From Cherax quadricarinatus (Eukaryota > Arthropoda > Malacostraca > Decapoda > Parastacidae), in assembly GCF_038502225.1 (NCBI RefSeq), contig NC_091300.1:48797989-48861988 (forward strand): 64,000 nucleotides of DNA, given 5' to 3'. Shown piece by piece: positions 1 to 12,223 of the stretch. The stretch's first letter is position 1, and each line of letters begins with the position of its first letter. Position numbers and translations under genes: made by a program. The notes beneath the pieces were generated by a model that ran no database searches, was not told the origin of the DNA, and saw only the letters and a program-made list of their open reading frames with translations.

Positions 1-1166
1 AAACTGAATGCGCAGGGAATAGGAGGAGAATTTTTTTCCTAGGTAGAGGCATGATTGACAAATAGGCAGCAGAGAGTTTGCATAAATGGGGAGAAATCAG
101 AATGGGGGCACGTCACAAGCGGTGTTCCACAGGGATCAGTGTTGGACCTCTTGTTGTTCACAACCTACATAAACGGCATAGATCAGGGAATAAATAACGA
201 CATAAGCAAATTTGCTGATGACACCAAAATAGGCCGTCCAATTCATCCAGGATGATTTGAATAGACTGATGCAGTGGTCGGAGAAGTGGCAAATGCAGTT
301 TAATATAGACAAATGCAAAGTTCCGAATGTTGGACAGGAAAATAACCATGCCACATATAAACTAAATAATGTAGATCTTAATATTACGAATTGCGAAAAG
401 GATTTAGGAGTTCTGGTTAGCAGTAATCTAAAACTAAGACAACAGTGCATAAGCCTTCTCAATAAAGCTACCAGAATCTTTGGCTTCATAGCAAGAAGTA
501 CAAATAATAGAAGTCCTCAAGTTGTTTTTCAGCTCTATATATCTTTGGTTAGGCCTCATTTAGATTATGCTACTCAGTTTTGGTCACCGTATTACAGAAT
601 GGATATCAATGCACTGGAAAACGTACTAAGGAGGATGACAAAGTTGATCCCATGTATCAGAAATCTTCCCTATGAGGATAGACTGAGGGCCCTGATTCTG
701 CACTCTCTAGAATAGCGTAGAATTAACGTAGAATGTGATTGAGGTGTATAAATGGAAAACAGGAATAAATAAAGGGGATTCAAATAGCGTGCTAAAATAT
801 CTAATATAGACAGGACTCGCAGCAATGGTTTTAAATTGGAAAAAATCAGATTCAGAAAGGATTTAGGAAAGAACTGGTTTGGTAATAGAGTTGTGGATGA
901 GTGGAACAAACTCCCGAGTACCGTCATAGAAGCTAAGACGTTGTGTAGTTTTAAAAATAGGTTGGATAAATATATGAGTGGGTGTGGGTGGGTGTGAGTT
1001 GGATCTGATTAGCTTGTGCTACTGGGTTGGATGCCGTGCTCCTCCCTTAAGTGACGTGTCTGATCTCAGTGGGTCAAGGCATTGGCTTAAGCCAGAGGGA
1101 GAATTGGACCTACCTTGAATAGGCTAGTAGGCCTGTGGCAGTGTTCCTTCTTTCTTATATTCTTAT
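1..1166 (+). mobile_element. CR1-like LINE, 5'-truncated 3' half (decayed)
   Basis: Two frames carry the end of a LINE reverse transcriptase. The first (from about 55) has SGVPQGSVL and the catalytic box FADD. The second (257-715) has the post-RT signatures KDLGVLVSSNLKLRQQC and RPHLDYATQFWSPYYR and stops early where relatives continue. The same proteins occur nearly whole at 30.4-32.1 kb on the other strand, so this is the same CR1-like family. A frameshift at about 255 and several stops make it dead. The end near 1148-1166 is T-rich with TTCTTAT units, like the octamer tail of the better copies. It is cut by the window's left edge, so its true 5' limit is unknown. Confidence 0.85.
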
Positions 1167-1227
1167 GATGTATATAATATTTATGTTTGGATTGATTTTT
1201 GCAATTTAATGGCATAAAAATGCATTC

Positions 1228-1341
<114 letters not shown>

Positions 1342-1414
1342 GGAGAATCAGAAACAAAGTTACATCACCTTCCACTCAGTGTTACTCAAACTAAAGAATT
1401 AACTTCACTTTCAG

Positions 1415-1576
1415 GCGGGCGACCTTTCCTAGTGTCCAGTACAGTCCCTCCCGCAGTGACGTGTTTGGGGTACCTCTGCTCCGCCACCACCATCTCTTCA
1501 CCAGCAGGCTGGGTTTTCCCTGACTCCCACAGAGTGTTGATTATATTGCCTCCAGACGACGTGACAAGACGCCAAG
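1415..1576 (+). CDS. Candidate internal exon of an unidentified host gene
   Basis: A pyrimidine-rich stretch ending CACTTTCAG is followed by 162 nt and then AAG|GTAATT, a good donor. One frame is open for all 53 complete codons, starting GRPFLVSSTVPP and containing CLGYLCSATTISSPAGWVF and ending PPDDVTRRQ. The other two forward frames have stops. Two bases precede the first complete codon and one follows the last, so both flanking introns would be phase 1. Such symmetric 1-1 exons are typical of shuffled extracellular modules. It is GC-richer than its AT-rich and microsatellite surroundings. I do not recognise the domain; the two cysteines and the TTISSPAGW stretch loosely recall CUB-type modules, but that is weak. 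No other exon of the gene is visible in the window. Confidence 0.4.
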
Positions 1577-1661
1577 GTAATTCCTAAATTGACTTTGTTG
1601 GGCGCCATAAGACCTTTAATTTTTGTGTTACCTGGGAAGTTTAAGCAAGAGTATTCTGGGA

Positions 1662-1664
<3 letters not shown>

Positions 1665-1757
<93 letters not shown>
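1665..1757. repeat. (GT)n microsatellite
   Basis: Pure GT for about 93 bp. Read on the minus strand it is an (AC)n tail directly after the LINE 3' end on its right. Confidence 0.97.
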
Positions 1758-1760
<3 letters not shown>

Positions 1761-1903
1761 CACCTAGTTGAGGTTGCGGGGGTCGAGTCCGAGCTCCTGG
1801 CCCCGCCTCTTCACTGATCGCTACTAGGTCACTCTCCCTGAGCCGTGAGCTTTATCATACCTCTGCTTAAAGCTATGTATGGATCCTGCCTCCACTACAT
1901 CAC
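1758..1903 (-). mobile_element. LINE 3'-end fragment with (AC)n tail
   Basis: On the minus strand the first part reads GSIHSFKQRYDKAHGSGRVT then a stop, a typical C-terminal end of a decapod LINE. A short 3' UTR ending ACTAGGTGAGTAC then runs straight into (AC)n. It is heavily 5'-truncated. Similar 3' ends occur at about 2029 and about 2908. Confidence 0.6.
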
Positions 1904-1910
1904 TTGTGTG

Positions 1911-1990
<80 letters not shown>

Positions 1991-2028
1991 TGTGTGCATT
2001 TGTGTGTGTGTGTGTGTGAGTATATTCA
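1904..2028. repeat. (GT)n microsatellite, interrupted
   Basis: GT repeats with a few single-base changes. On the minus strand it would be the tail of the LINE end at 2029-2140. Confidence 0.95.

Positions 2029-2628
<600 letters not shown>

Positions 2629-2719
<91 letters not shown>
2629..2719. repeat. (TA)n microsatellite
   Basis: About 91 bp of TA on the right flank of TIR element a. Confidence 0.98.
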
Positions 2720-2721
<2 letters not shown>

Positions 2722-2907
2722 CACTTCTTTGACCCCTCTAATGCTAAAGATGTATTTCCTAATATCCCTGTGACTCATCTGTGCTTTCAACTTCCAGCTC
2801 TGACCTCGTGTGTGTGTGTGTGTGTGTGTGTTCGTGCGTGAGTGCGTTTGTTCGTCCGTGCATGCGTTTGTTTATTCGTGCATGCGTTTGCTCGTGCGTG
2901 CGTGTTT
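2720..2907. other. No gene; short unique stretch then GT / GTGCATGC-rich degenerate repeat
   Basis: Nothing codes here. From about 2808 it is (GT)n, then degenerate units of the type TTCGTGCATGCG, which may be the degraded tail of the LINE fragment that follows. Confidence 0.6.
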
Positions 2908-3850
2908 ACTCACCTAGTATACGTAGTTGCACGGGTCCAGTCTCCTCGTAGAAAAGTGTTTTAATTCTCAGAATCAACTTCGTCATCCTTCTATGTATAT
3001 TTTCCAGCTCACTTTGTCCATAAAGAGACCAGAACTTAACATTATAATATAAATGAGGCCATTGCAGTGATATATAAAGTTGAAGTATATCCTTAGGACT
3101 TCTGTTATTATAGTTCTTAATATGATGCCAAGAATTCTATTATCTTTACTGCGAAACTCTCATGCACTGTTCTCTTTGATTTAAAATTTTCTAACCAGAA
3201 CTTTAAAATCTTTCTCGCATTCAATTTTCCTAAGATCTACCTTATTTAAGCTAAAAGTGCAAGAGTTATTTTATTTTCCTAGGAATAGAATCTTACATTT
3301 ATGCATCTGCTATTTCTCCATTTCTCCGATCATTACATCATTCTGTAGCGACCTATTTTGGAGTCATTGGCAAACTTACTTATGTCCATGATCATACCAC
3401 TCAACAATGTCTACTGTAAACAAAGGTCTTGCACTGACCCCGGTGGCGTACCTCTAGGAGTGGGTCCCCATTTTTATTTTTCCCACATTACTGTAAACTC
3501 CCTGGTGCCTATCTGTCAACCAATGTGCCCTTACTATTAATTCTTGTATATAGAACTTTATCAAAGGCCATAATAAAGCCCATGAACACACTATCGTATT
3601 CGTCATCTTGGTCTACTGCGTTGAATAACTTGGTGAAAAGTTACAGAAGTAAATCGTAATCCAAGAACTACCCTATACAAAATCGTGTTGAGAGTAGTGG
3701 ATCAAATTGTCTTACAATGGGGCTTTGAATTGCATCATCATTTACTGTTTCCAACAACTTTGGTATAACTGAAGTATAACTGCGAGGCCTGTAATTTGAA
3801 GCTAAGGATCTGTCTCCAGCATTCTAAACGGGTAACACGTTTTTTTTCTC
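2908..3850 (-). mobile_element. Decayed CR1-like LINE fragment
   Basis: On the minus strand fragments read LENIHRRMTKL, a run matching SLLFTVDIVEWYDHGHK, and a translated region equivalent to the thumb and palm of the CR1 RTs elsewhere in the window. Many stops and indels interrupt it. Its left end jumps directly from the RT C-terminus to the ACTAGGTGAGTA 3' end shared with the fragment at 1758, so the region between has been deleted. Confidence 0.6.
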
Positions 3851-3924
3851 AATTATCTTATGCAATGATCAAGTTAATAAGTTTAAAATTCGACTTAATT
3901 AAAAAAAAACTGTCTAAATGAACA

Positions 3925-4965
3925 GGTTTTGCCTAAATCTCTTTTCCCAAATAGACTTCCTGACATGAAAGATCGCCCCTTTGATAATTTTATGAGAATT
4001 ATTCTTCAGAAACATATTGAAATTACTAAAATAGAAGAAAAGAAGACATTCAAGATATGGAGATCCAAAAATATATTCATTCAATCAGGCTGTTCCATTA
4101 GAATGGAAACAATGTTAGATCATTGTTATAACAAATTCAGACGAGTTTGCAATCAGCTCAAAAACAAACTAAAATGCAAGTTAGACTGTCTAATTGAAAC
4201 CAATGACTGGGATAAACATTCTAATAACAATTTTTGTAATTAATTTGTCAGATGCAACATTAGATAAAAATACAACCGCTGCTTTAGCTTTTGATCTAAG
4301 TTTTGCAACCTCTTAAAAACCAATAATGTGGAAATTACAAAAGCTCTTTGTAACTTGGAAAAATCTACTGTTTAATCCAGTGATGAAATTAATATAAGCA
4401 AAGGAATAGTTTGTAGTTCTATAATGAAACAAAATATTCTCACTTGTCCTAAAATATTTTTTGTCTGATGAAAATCATATTAATACTAAAAATTTGCATA
4501 TTACTAAAGCAGACAATATAAATGCAGCAGTAATTTTAAAAGAAATTGATTACCAAGGTAAAATTAATATTCTCTTAGATGATACTGATACTTATTCCAA
4601 ACTTAGAAAGAAACTCTTAGACTCAGTTAATAGTATCTTTAACAAAACAATAAAATAACTACTCAAAGACCAAAGATGAACTAATTAAAAAATCTTGACC
4701 ACTAATTCATCCATCCAAACCCATATTTAGCTCCTTAGATTCAGTTTCCTACAAATTATTCAAATGGCTACTAGATACGTTGAGCGCAATTATTGGCAAA
4801 AACTTCTAATATTACTGTTTAAAATAATATTGATTTAGTTGATGAATTAAGCGCCTTGACTGACTTAAATAATTACAATATAGTTAGTTTTGATTTCACT
4901 TTGTTGTTCACAAAAGTTCCAATTGACGACTAATTAAGTTTCCTATTTGAAGAACTTGGTAATTG
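3925..4965 (+). mobile_element. Penelope-like element, decayed reverse transcriptase
   Basis: The open pieces are an N-terminal domain rich in Lys, then a segment with ITKADNINAAVILKEIDY and LLDDTDTYSKL, then SVSYKLFKWLL and finally NIVSFDFTLLFTKVPIDD. These match the order of the Penelope-like RT: the K-A-D-x-x-x-A-V-I-L block, the S-Y-x-L-x-K-W block and motif A, F-D-x-x-x-L-F-T-x-V-P. The frame breaks at about 4243, 4375, 4658, 4806 and 4932, so it is dead. No GIY-YIG endonuclease is visible because LINE-X begins directly after motif A. AT-richer than its neighbours, suggesting an old copy. Confidence 0.7.
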
Positions 4966-6195
4966 CGATTGCTTGAATGTGTGGGACGTAGTGCATACGA
5001 TAAGAAAGATATGGTTGTCAATGTTATAAATAAAAAAAAAGTTGGATGACCTAGCTCAAAGTGAAACAAAGCTTTATGAAGGGAGGGGGGTAGGGGAGCT
5101 TCAGTGGAAAGAAATAATGGGATTAAGTCAGGAGTATCTGAGAAAATTGGAGCTAAGGAAGGGGTAATAATGTTGAACGATCGGTTATGTCAAGAGAAGA
5201 GGGAGTATAAATTAATAAATTCAAGGATTGCGTGGATTAAAATATGAGATGGATGAGAAACGTGTGATACAAAATGTGTTTATGCACCCGGAGAAGAAAG
5301 GAGTATGGAGGAGAGAGAGATTCTGGGAAAGGCTAGGTGAATGTTTAGGGAATATTAAATCGAGTGAGAGAGTATTTGTGTTAAGGAACCTGAATGCCAA
5401 ATGGAGAAATAGTTATAGAGGGCTTGGAAGGTAAATTTAGGGTGCTAAGTGTAAATGATAACAGGGGGGATTTGAATGAACTTTGTATTTAAGGAAGTTT
5501 GGTGATAGGTAATACATTTTTTAAGAAAAAAAAGTTACAGGGCGTAATGACAGCAGTTTTTTGGACTACGCGTTAGTGGGTAAAAGGTTGATGGATAGAC
5601 TTCAGGATGTGTGTATGTTTATAGGGAGCAATAAATATATATTATTTTAAGTTGAAACTACAGTGAGAGTAAAAGGTAGATGGGGTACAACGAGAATGGT
5701 ATCGGCAAGTAAGAAAGAGGTGAAGGTTTATAAACTATAGGAGGAGGCAGTTACTGTAAGATATTAACAACTATTGGTAGAAAGATGGGCTAGTGAGAGT
5801 ATAGAGAATGAGGTTGAAGAGGTATGGGGTAGAATTAAGAATGCAATATAGAGTGTTCAGTAGAAGTTCGTGTATGTAGGAGGGTGAGTGCAAGAGGAAA
5901 GAGGAGCAATTAGTAGAATGATGATGTAAAGAGAATAGAAAGAGAAACTAAGCATATGAGATGTTTTTAGAAAGTATTAGTGATATTAGAACGAGGGAGT
6001 ATATATAGAAAAAAAAGAGAGGTTATGAGAGTGGTGATGGAATGTAAAATGAAAGCAAATGAGTGAGATGCTCTTACCAAATATAACTGAGAATAAGTTT
6101 TGGAGTGAGATTAATAAGCTGAGAAACCCTAGAGAACGAATGGATTTGACAGTTAAAAATAAAAACGGAGAGTTATTAGATGGAGAGTTGGAGGT

Positions 6196-7960
6196 TACCT
6201 GGAGGTTATTCCGGGGATCAACGCCCCCGCCGCCCGGTCCATGACCAGGCCTCCCGATGGATCAGGGCCTGATCAACTAGGCTGTTATGCTGGCCGCACG
6301 CAGTCCAACGTACGAGCCACAGCCCGGCTGATCCGGCACTGACTTTAGGTATCTGTCTAGCTCTCTCTTGAAGGCAGCCAGGGGTTTATTGGCAATTCCC
6401 CTAATGCTTGATGGGAGGCTGTTGAACAGTCTTGGGCCCCGGACACTTATGGTGTTTTCCCTTAGTGTACCAATGGTGCCCCTACTTTTAATTGGGGCAT
6501 TTCACATCGCCTGCCCAGTCTTTTACTTTCGCAGGGAGCGATTTCTGTGTGCAGATTTGGGGCCATTCCTTCCAGGATTTTCCAAGTGTAGATTATGATA
6601 TATCTCTCCCTCCTGCGTTCCAACGAGTACAAGTCAAGTGGTTTCAAGCGTTCCCAGTAGTTAAGGTGCTTGACAGAACTTATACGTGCAGTAAAGAATC
6701 TCTGTACACTCTCTAGATCTGAGATTTCACCTGCTTTGAATGGAGATGTTAATGTACAGCAGTATTAAAGCTTAGAGAGAACAAGTGATTTGAAAAGGAT
6801 CATCATGGGCTTGGCATCTCTCGTTTTGAACGTTCTCATTATCCATCCTATCATTTTCTTTGCACGCGCGATCGTGGCACTGTTGTGATCCTTGAAAGTG
6901 AGATCCTCAGACATTACTACTCCCAGGTCCCTTACATTATTTTTCCGCTCTATTGTATGGCCAGAGTCTGTAGTATACTCTGTTCTAGTTATTATCTCCT
7001 CCAGTTTTCCATAACGGAGTAGTTGGAATTTGTCCTCATTGAACATCATATTGTTTACCGTTGCCCACTGGAAAACTTTGTTTATGTCTTCTTGGAGGTT
7101 AACCGCGTCCTCAGCAGATGACAGCCTCATGCAGATCCTAGTATCATCCGCAAAGGATGATACGGTGCTGTGATGTATATCTCTGTTTATGTCTGATATG
7201 AGGATGAGGAATAAGATGGGGGCGAGTACTGTGCCTTGTGGAACAGAGCTCTTCACTAAGGCAGCCTCCGATTTAACTCTGTTGACCACTACTCTTTGTG
7301 TTCGATTTGTTATGAAGTTGAAGATCCATCTCCCCACTTTCCCAGTTATTCCTTTAGCATGTATTTTATGGGCTATTACGCCATGATCGCATTTGTCAAA
7401 TGCTTTTGCAAAGTCTGGGTATATTACACCTGCATTCTGATTTTCTTTCAGTGCATCCAAGTCCATATCATAGTGATTCAGTAGTTGTGTGAGGCAGGAG
7501 CGACCTGTCCTGAACCCATGTTGCCCTGGATTGTGCAGATTTTGGAAATCCAGGTGATTTGCAATCCTGCTTCTTAGCACTCTTTCAAAGATTTTTATTA
7601 TGTGAGATGTCAAAGCTATTGGTCTATAGTTCATAGCTAATGCTTTGCTGCCACCTTTATGGAGTGGGGCTATATCCGTTGTTTTAAGTGACTGTGGAAT
7701 TTCACCCATGTCCAAGCTCCTCCTCCATAGTGTACTTAGGGCATGCAAGAGGGGTTTCTTGCAGTTCCTAATGAAAACAGAGTTCCACGAGTCTGGGCCC
7801 GGGGCTGAGTGCATGGGCATGTTGTCAATGGCTTTTTCGAAATCTATCGGAGTTAGGGTAATGTCGGAAATCTGGCATGCATTTATTGAGTTTTGAGGCT
7901 CATTCATGAAGAAATCATTTGGGTCGTCGATCCTCAGACTGATTAGTGGTTCACTAATCA
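6196..7960 (-). mobile_element. Jockey-like LINE, 5'-truncated, inserted antisense in LINE-X copy 1
   Basis: The left boundary falls inside the LINE-X linker just after its GELEV codons and the right boundary at its GRWREYF codons, so the insertion site is precise. The element's 3' end is GC-rich (GGCGGGGGCGTTGATCCCCG on the minus strand). After the RT there is a C-terminal tail with LERRRERYIIIYTWKI and RGPRLFNSLPSSIRG in a separate frame. It is clearly younger than its host, because its RT frame is still open. Confidence 0.8.
6765..7960 (-). pseudogene. Reverse transcriptase of the Jockey-like LINE (truncated)
   Basis: About 400 open codons; the first few of the open frame are host LINE-X sequence. 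In order: NYRPIALTSHIIKIFERVL (fingers), motif A region VIYPDFAKAFDKCDHG, where relatives have a D in YLDF, SVPQGTVLAPILFL (motif B), FADDTRI (motif C), then NVRDLGVVMSEDLTF. The replacement of the usual YLDF by YPDF keeps the catalytic Asp. The frame ends at SLVLSKL where relatives continue into VRP-type sequence, so a frameshift or stop breaks the C-terminus. No endonuclease remains because of 5' truncation. Confidence 0.8.
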
Positions 7961-8353
7961 TGGAAGATGGAGGGAATATTTTCAAAAACTGTTAAATGTT
8001 GATGAAAGAGCCATATGTGAGGGTGAAGGAGGTGTGTGAGGCTGTGGGTAGAATGAAATGGATTAAAGCAGCTGGGATTGATGAGAACAAGACAGAAAAG
8101 TTAAAAGCAGGGTGGGGATATAGTTATTGAATGATTGGTGCTTTTATTTAATAAATGTATGACAGAGAGGAAGGCACCTAGAGGCTGGAAGAATGCATGC
8201 ATAGTTCCTTTGTATAAAGGCAAAGAGCACAAAAGAGAGTGTAAGAATTATAGGGGAATATGCTTGTTGAGTGTACCTGGTAAGGTGTATGGAAGAGTTA
8301 TTGAATGAATTGAGAGTATAATGGAGAGTAGGAGGCATTAGGAAGGGTAGGGG

Positions 8354-8453
8354 ATACCTGGAGTATACCTGGAGAGGGTTTCGGGAGTCAACGCCCCCGC
8401 GGCCCTGTCTGAGACCAGGACACGTGGTGGATCAGGGTATGATCAACCAGGCT
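8354..8453 (-). mobile_element. Short 3' end of a Jockey-like LINE inserted in LINE-X copy 1
   Basis: About 100 bp beginning with two tandem TACCTGGAG-type units and containing GTCAACGCCCCCGCGGCC, matching the 3' terminus of the 6.2-8.0 kb insertion. Host LINE-X sequence resumes on both sides (RKGRG before, DQVFT-equivalent after). It is an extremely 5'-truncated copy of the same or a sister family, in the same orientation. Confidence 0.7.
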
Positions 8454-9703
8454 ATGGAGACCAAGTGTTTACAGTGAAGTATATTTCGATGAGAGTAAAT
8501 GCAACGAAAAAAGGTTTCGTTGCATTTACGGATCTGGAAAAGGAGTATTATAGGTTGAATAGGGAAGCAGTGTGGCAGATGTTGCAAGTTTACGGAAAGG
8601 TGGTAGGTTATTGAGAGCAGATAAGAGTGTTTGCGAGGATAGTGAGGCTCGGGTTAGGAGAAAGAGAGATTATTTCCCAGTAAAAGTAGGCCTCAGACAG
8701 GGATGGGTGATGTCACCACGGATGTTCAATATATTTAAGAGTATATATGTAAGAGTAGCGAATACTCGGGTACTGCAAAGAGGTGTGAGATTTAAAGATA
8801 AAGAATGTAACACAAATTGGGAAATATCACAGATGCTTTTGCTGATGACATTGTACTTCGGGGAGACTCTGAAGAGAAGTTACAGAGGTTGGTAGACGAA
8901 TTTGGGAGGGCATGAAAAAAGATGGAAATTACAAGTAAACATAGGAAAGAGCAAGGTAATGGGGATAACAAAAAATTAGATAATGAAAGAGCGGACATCA
9001 GACAGGAGGGACGGCGTATGGAGGAAGTGAATGTATTCTGGTATTTGACAGTGAACTTGTCAGTAAATGGGTTATTGAAAGATATGGTGAACCATAGAAC
9101 CGACCAGGTAAAAAAAGGTGAGTACAATGAGGATTCCTGGAAGCAAAGAAGGGCGTAACAGTATAGTGGTACCAACAAACTTATGTGGGTGTGAAACAGG
9201 TGGTGAATGTTGCAATAAGGCGAAGGCTGGAGGTGCAGGGGTTCTAAAAGTATTATCCAGAGGTTTGTTGAAGTGGTTCAGACATTTTAAGAGGATGGAA
9301 CAAAACAGAATGAAATGGAGGCTGTATAAGTCTGTTCTGGAAGGAAGGCGGGGAGAGGGTAAAGAAGGTTTTGTGTGTGAGGGGCTTAGACTTCCAGCAA
9401 GCATGCATGAGCATGTTAAATAGGAGCGAGTTGAGCCAAATAATTTTTTCTGACTTGAACTTGCCGTTGGAATGTGAAAAAAATAACATTTATGGAGGGA
9501 GTCGGGGAAACTGGTTAGCCGGACTTGAGTCCTGGAGATGGGATTTTACTCTGAAGGAGGGGTGGAGATATGTTGCAGTTTTTAACTGTAGTGCAGGCGC
9601 GCCTCTGGCAAGACAGTGATGGAGTAAATAATGATGAAATTGCTTCTTCCTTTTCGAGTCACCCTGCCTCGGTGGGAAACGGGTGATGTGTTTATAAAAA
9701 TAG

Positions 9704-9708
<5 letters not shown>

Positions 9709-9796
<88 letters not shown>
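9709..9796. repeat. (TA)n tract between LINE-X copies 1 and 2
   Basis: Directly follows the 3' UTR of copy 1 and is followed without spacer by the truncated 5' end of copy 2. Confidence 0.97.
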
Positions 9797-9797
<1 letters not shown>

Positions 9798-11569
9798 CAA
9801 ATTTTGTTGAAAATAAGAAAAAGTTTTGGAGTGAGATTAACAAGTTAAGAAAGCCTAGAGAACAAATGGGTTTGTCAGTTAAAAATAGGAGAGGAGACTT
9901 ATTAAATGGAGAGTTAGAGGTATTGGGAAGATGGAGGGAATATTTTGAGGAATTGTTAAATGTTGATGAAGTTAGGGAAGCTGTGATTTCGTGTATAGGG
10001 CAAGGAGGAACAACATCTTGTAGGAGTGAGGAAGAGCCAGTTGTGAGTGTGGGGGAAGTTCGTGAGGCAGTAGGTAAAATGAAAGGGGGTAAGGCAGCCG
10101 GGATTGATGGGATAAAGATAGAAATGTTAAAAGCAGGTGGGGATATAGTTTTGGAGTGGTTGGTGCAATTATTTAATAAATGTATGGAAGAGGGTAAGGT
10201 ACCTAGGGATTGGCAGAGAGCATGCATAGTTCCTTTGTATAAAGGCAAAGGGGATAAAAGAGAGTGCAAAAATTATAGGGGGATAAGTCTGTTGAGTGTA
10301 CCTGGTAAAGTGTATGGTAGAGTTATAATTGAAAGAATTAAGAGTAAGACGGAGAATAGGATAGCAGATGAACAAGGAGGCTTTAGGAAAGGTACGGGGT
10401 GTGTGGACCAGGTGTTTACAGTGAAACATATAAGTGAACAGTATTTAGATAAGGCTAAAGAGGTCTTTGTGGCATTTATGGATTTGGAAAAGGCGTATGA
10501 CAGGGTGGATAGGGGGGCAATGTGGCAGATGTTGCAAGTGTATGGTGTAGGAGGTAGGTTACTGAAAGCAGTGAAGAGTTTTTACGAGGATAGTGAGGCT
10601 CAAGTTAGAGTATGTAGGAAAGAGGGAATTTTTTTCCCAGTAAAAGTAGGCCTTAGACAAGGATGTGTGATGTCACCGTGGTTGTTTAATATATTTATAG
10701 ATGGGGTTGTAAGAGAAGTAAATGCTAGGGTCTTCTCAAGAGGCGTGGAGTTAAAAGATAAAGAATCACACACAAAGTGGGAGTTGTCACAGCTGCTCTT
10801 TGCTGATGACACTGTGCTCTTGGGAGATTCTGAAGAGAAGTTGCAGAGATTGGTGGATGAATTTGGTAGGGTGTGCAAAAGAAGAAAATTAAAGGTGAAT
10901 ACAGGAAAGAGTAAGGTTATGAGGATAACAAAAAGATTAGGTGATGAAAGATTGAATATCAGATTGGAGGGAGAGAGTATGGAGGAGGTGAACGTATTCA
11001 GATATTTGGGAGTGGACGTGTCAGCGGATGGGTCTATGAAAGATGAGGTGAATCATAGAATTGATGAGGGAAAAAGAGTGAGTGGCGCACTTAGGAGTCT
11101 GTGGAGACAAAGAACTTTGTCCTTGGAGGCAAAGAGGGGACTGTATGAGAGTATAGTTTTACCAACGCTCTTATATAGGTGTGAAGCGTGGGTGATGAAT
11201 GTTGCAGCGAGGAGAAGGCTGGAGGCAGTGGAGATGTCATGTCTGAGGGCAATGTGTGGTGTGAATATAATGCAGAGAATTCGTAGTTTGGAAGTTAGGA
11301 GGAGGTGCGGGATTACCAAAACTGTTGTCCAGAGGGCTGAGGAAGGGTTGTTGAGGTGGTTCGGACATGTAGAGAGAATGGAGCGAAAAAGAATGACTTC
11401 AAGAGTGTATCAGTCTGTAGTGGAAGGAAGGCGGGGTAGGGGTCGGCCTAGGAAAGGTTGGAGGGAGGGGGTAAAGGAGGTTTTGTGTGCGAGGGGCTTG
11501 GACTTCCAGCAGGCATGCATGAGCGTGTTTGATAGGAGTGAATGGAGACAAATGGTTTTTAATACTTGA
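9797..11569 (+). CDS. LINE-X ORF2 C-terminal two thirds (RT and C-terminal domain), open
   Basis: About 590 codons without a stop. RT blocks are in order: NYRGISLLSVPGKVYGRVI, ADEQGGFRKGTGCVDQVF, motif A FVAFMDLEKAYDRVD, motif B VGLRQGCVMSPWLFNIF, motif C LLFADDTVLLG, then VNTGKSKVM and FRYLGVDVSADGS. The C-terminal part has RRLEAVEMSCLRAMCGV, LLRWFGHVERM and the basic GRRGRGRPRKGWREG. All catalytic Asp residues are present. The endonuclease is missing through 5' truncation, and the open frame reads in from the (TA)n tract as an artificial Ile-Tyr run, so it is not an independent gene. Confidence 0.85.
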
Positions 11570-11811
11570 CGTGCTGTTGGAGTGTGAGCAAAGTAACATT
11601 TATGAAGGGATTCAGGGAAACCGGCAGGCCGGACTTGAGTCCTGGAGATGGGAAGTACAGTGCCTGCACTCTGAAGGAGGGGTGTTAATGTTGCAGTTTA
11701 AAACTGTAGTGTAAAGCACCCTTCTGGCAAGACAGTGATGGAGTGAATGATGGTGAAAGTTTTTCTTTTTCGGGCCACCCTGCCTTGGTGCAGTGTGATA
11801 ATAATAAAATA

Positions 11812-11815
<4 letters not shown>
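9797..11815 (+). mobile_element. LINE-X copy 2: young, 5'-truncated
   Basis: Starts in the linker between endonuclease and RT, at the codons TNFVENKKKFW, and runs through the stop codon and 3' UTR to a (TA)n tract. Protein and 3' UTR are almost identical to the full-length copy at 18.3-21.9 kb, so the insertion is recent. The host DNA at its left is the (TA)n tail of copy 1. Confidence 0.9.

Positions 11816-11896
<81 letters not shown>
11816..11896. repeat. (TA)n tract after LINE-X copy 2
   Basis: Pure TA; on its right it meets the 3' end of a minus-strand LINE-R copy, which also ends in TA. Confidence 0.97.
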
Positions 11897-11900
<4 letters not shown>

Positions 11901-12205
11901 TTTCATTACATAATATGGCACAGAAGATTTAAGGGATACATTGTTAATATAAAGGTGGCATATACGGTACATGTTGTTACGTGTGTATCACCGATTCTAA
12001 GGCGAAAATCTCATCCAGCTCCTCAGAGCTGGGGCGTGTGCCCAAAATACAGCAGGCATTACCCCTTTGAACAGCCGCACTGAGCTGCTGGAACAGAAAA
12101 CTAGCTGCCCTGGGATCCCTAGTTACCCTGATGAGTCTTTTCTCAGCTCCTTAAGGAATTTAGATGCATTCTTTCCCCATGAGCCAAGGGTCTCTGAGCC
12201 TATAC
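11897..12205 (-). mobile_element. LINE-R 3'-end fragment, copy r1
   Basis: Minus-strand sequence with GCTCTGAGGAGCTGGATGAG and the following 3' UTR matches the fragment at 14.2-14.5 kb closely and the longer copy at 21.9-23.3 kb more distantly. It covers the end of the coding region and part of the 3' UTR. The very end of the UTR present in the other copies is missing here. Confidence 0.65.
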
Positions 12206-12223
12206 GTATATATATATATCTTT

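Larger units (their letters stand above)
4970..9708 (+). mobile_element. LINE-X copy 1: old APE-type LINE, split by two insertions
   Basis: Begins CLNVW, equivalent to the upstream part of ORF2 in the intact copy at 18.5-21.4 kb, and continues with KKLDDLAQSETKL (endonuclease). It then has linker, RT and C-terminal pieces in broken frames, and a 3' UTR ending in a (TA)n tract. The RT keeps VKVGLRQGWVMSP, but the FADD box is out of frame, reading as FADDIVLRG in another frame. A Jockey-like LINE sits in the linker and a 100-bp piece of the same type interrupts the RT finger region; removing both restores the order of the intact copy. Stops and frameshifts throughout: the oldest LINE-X copy here. 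Confidence 0.8.
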
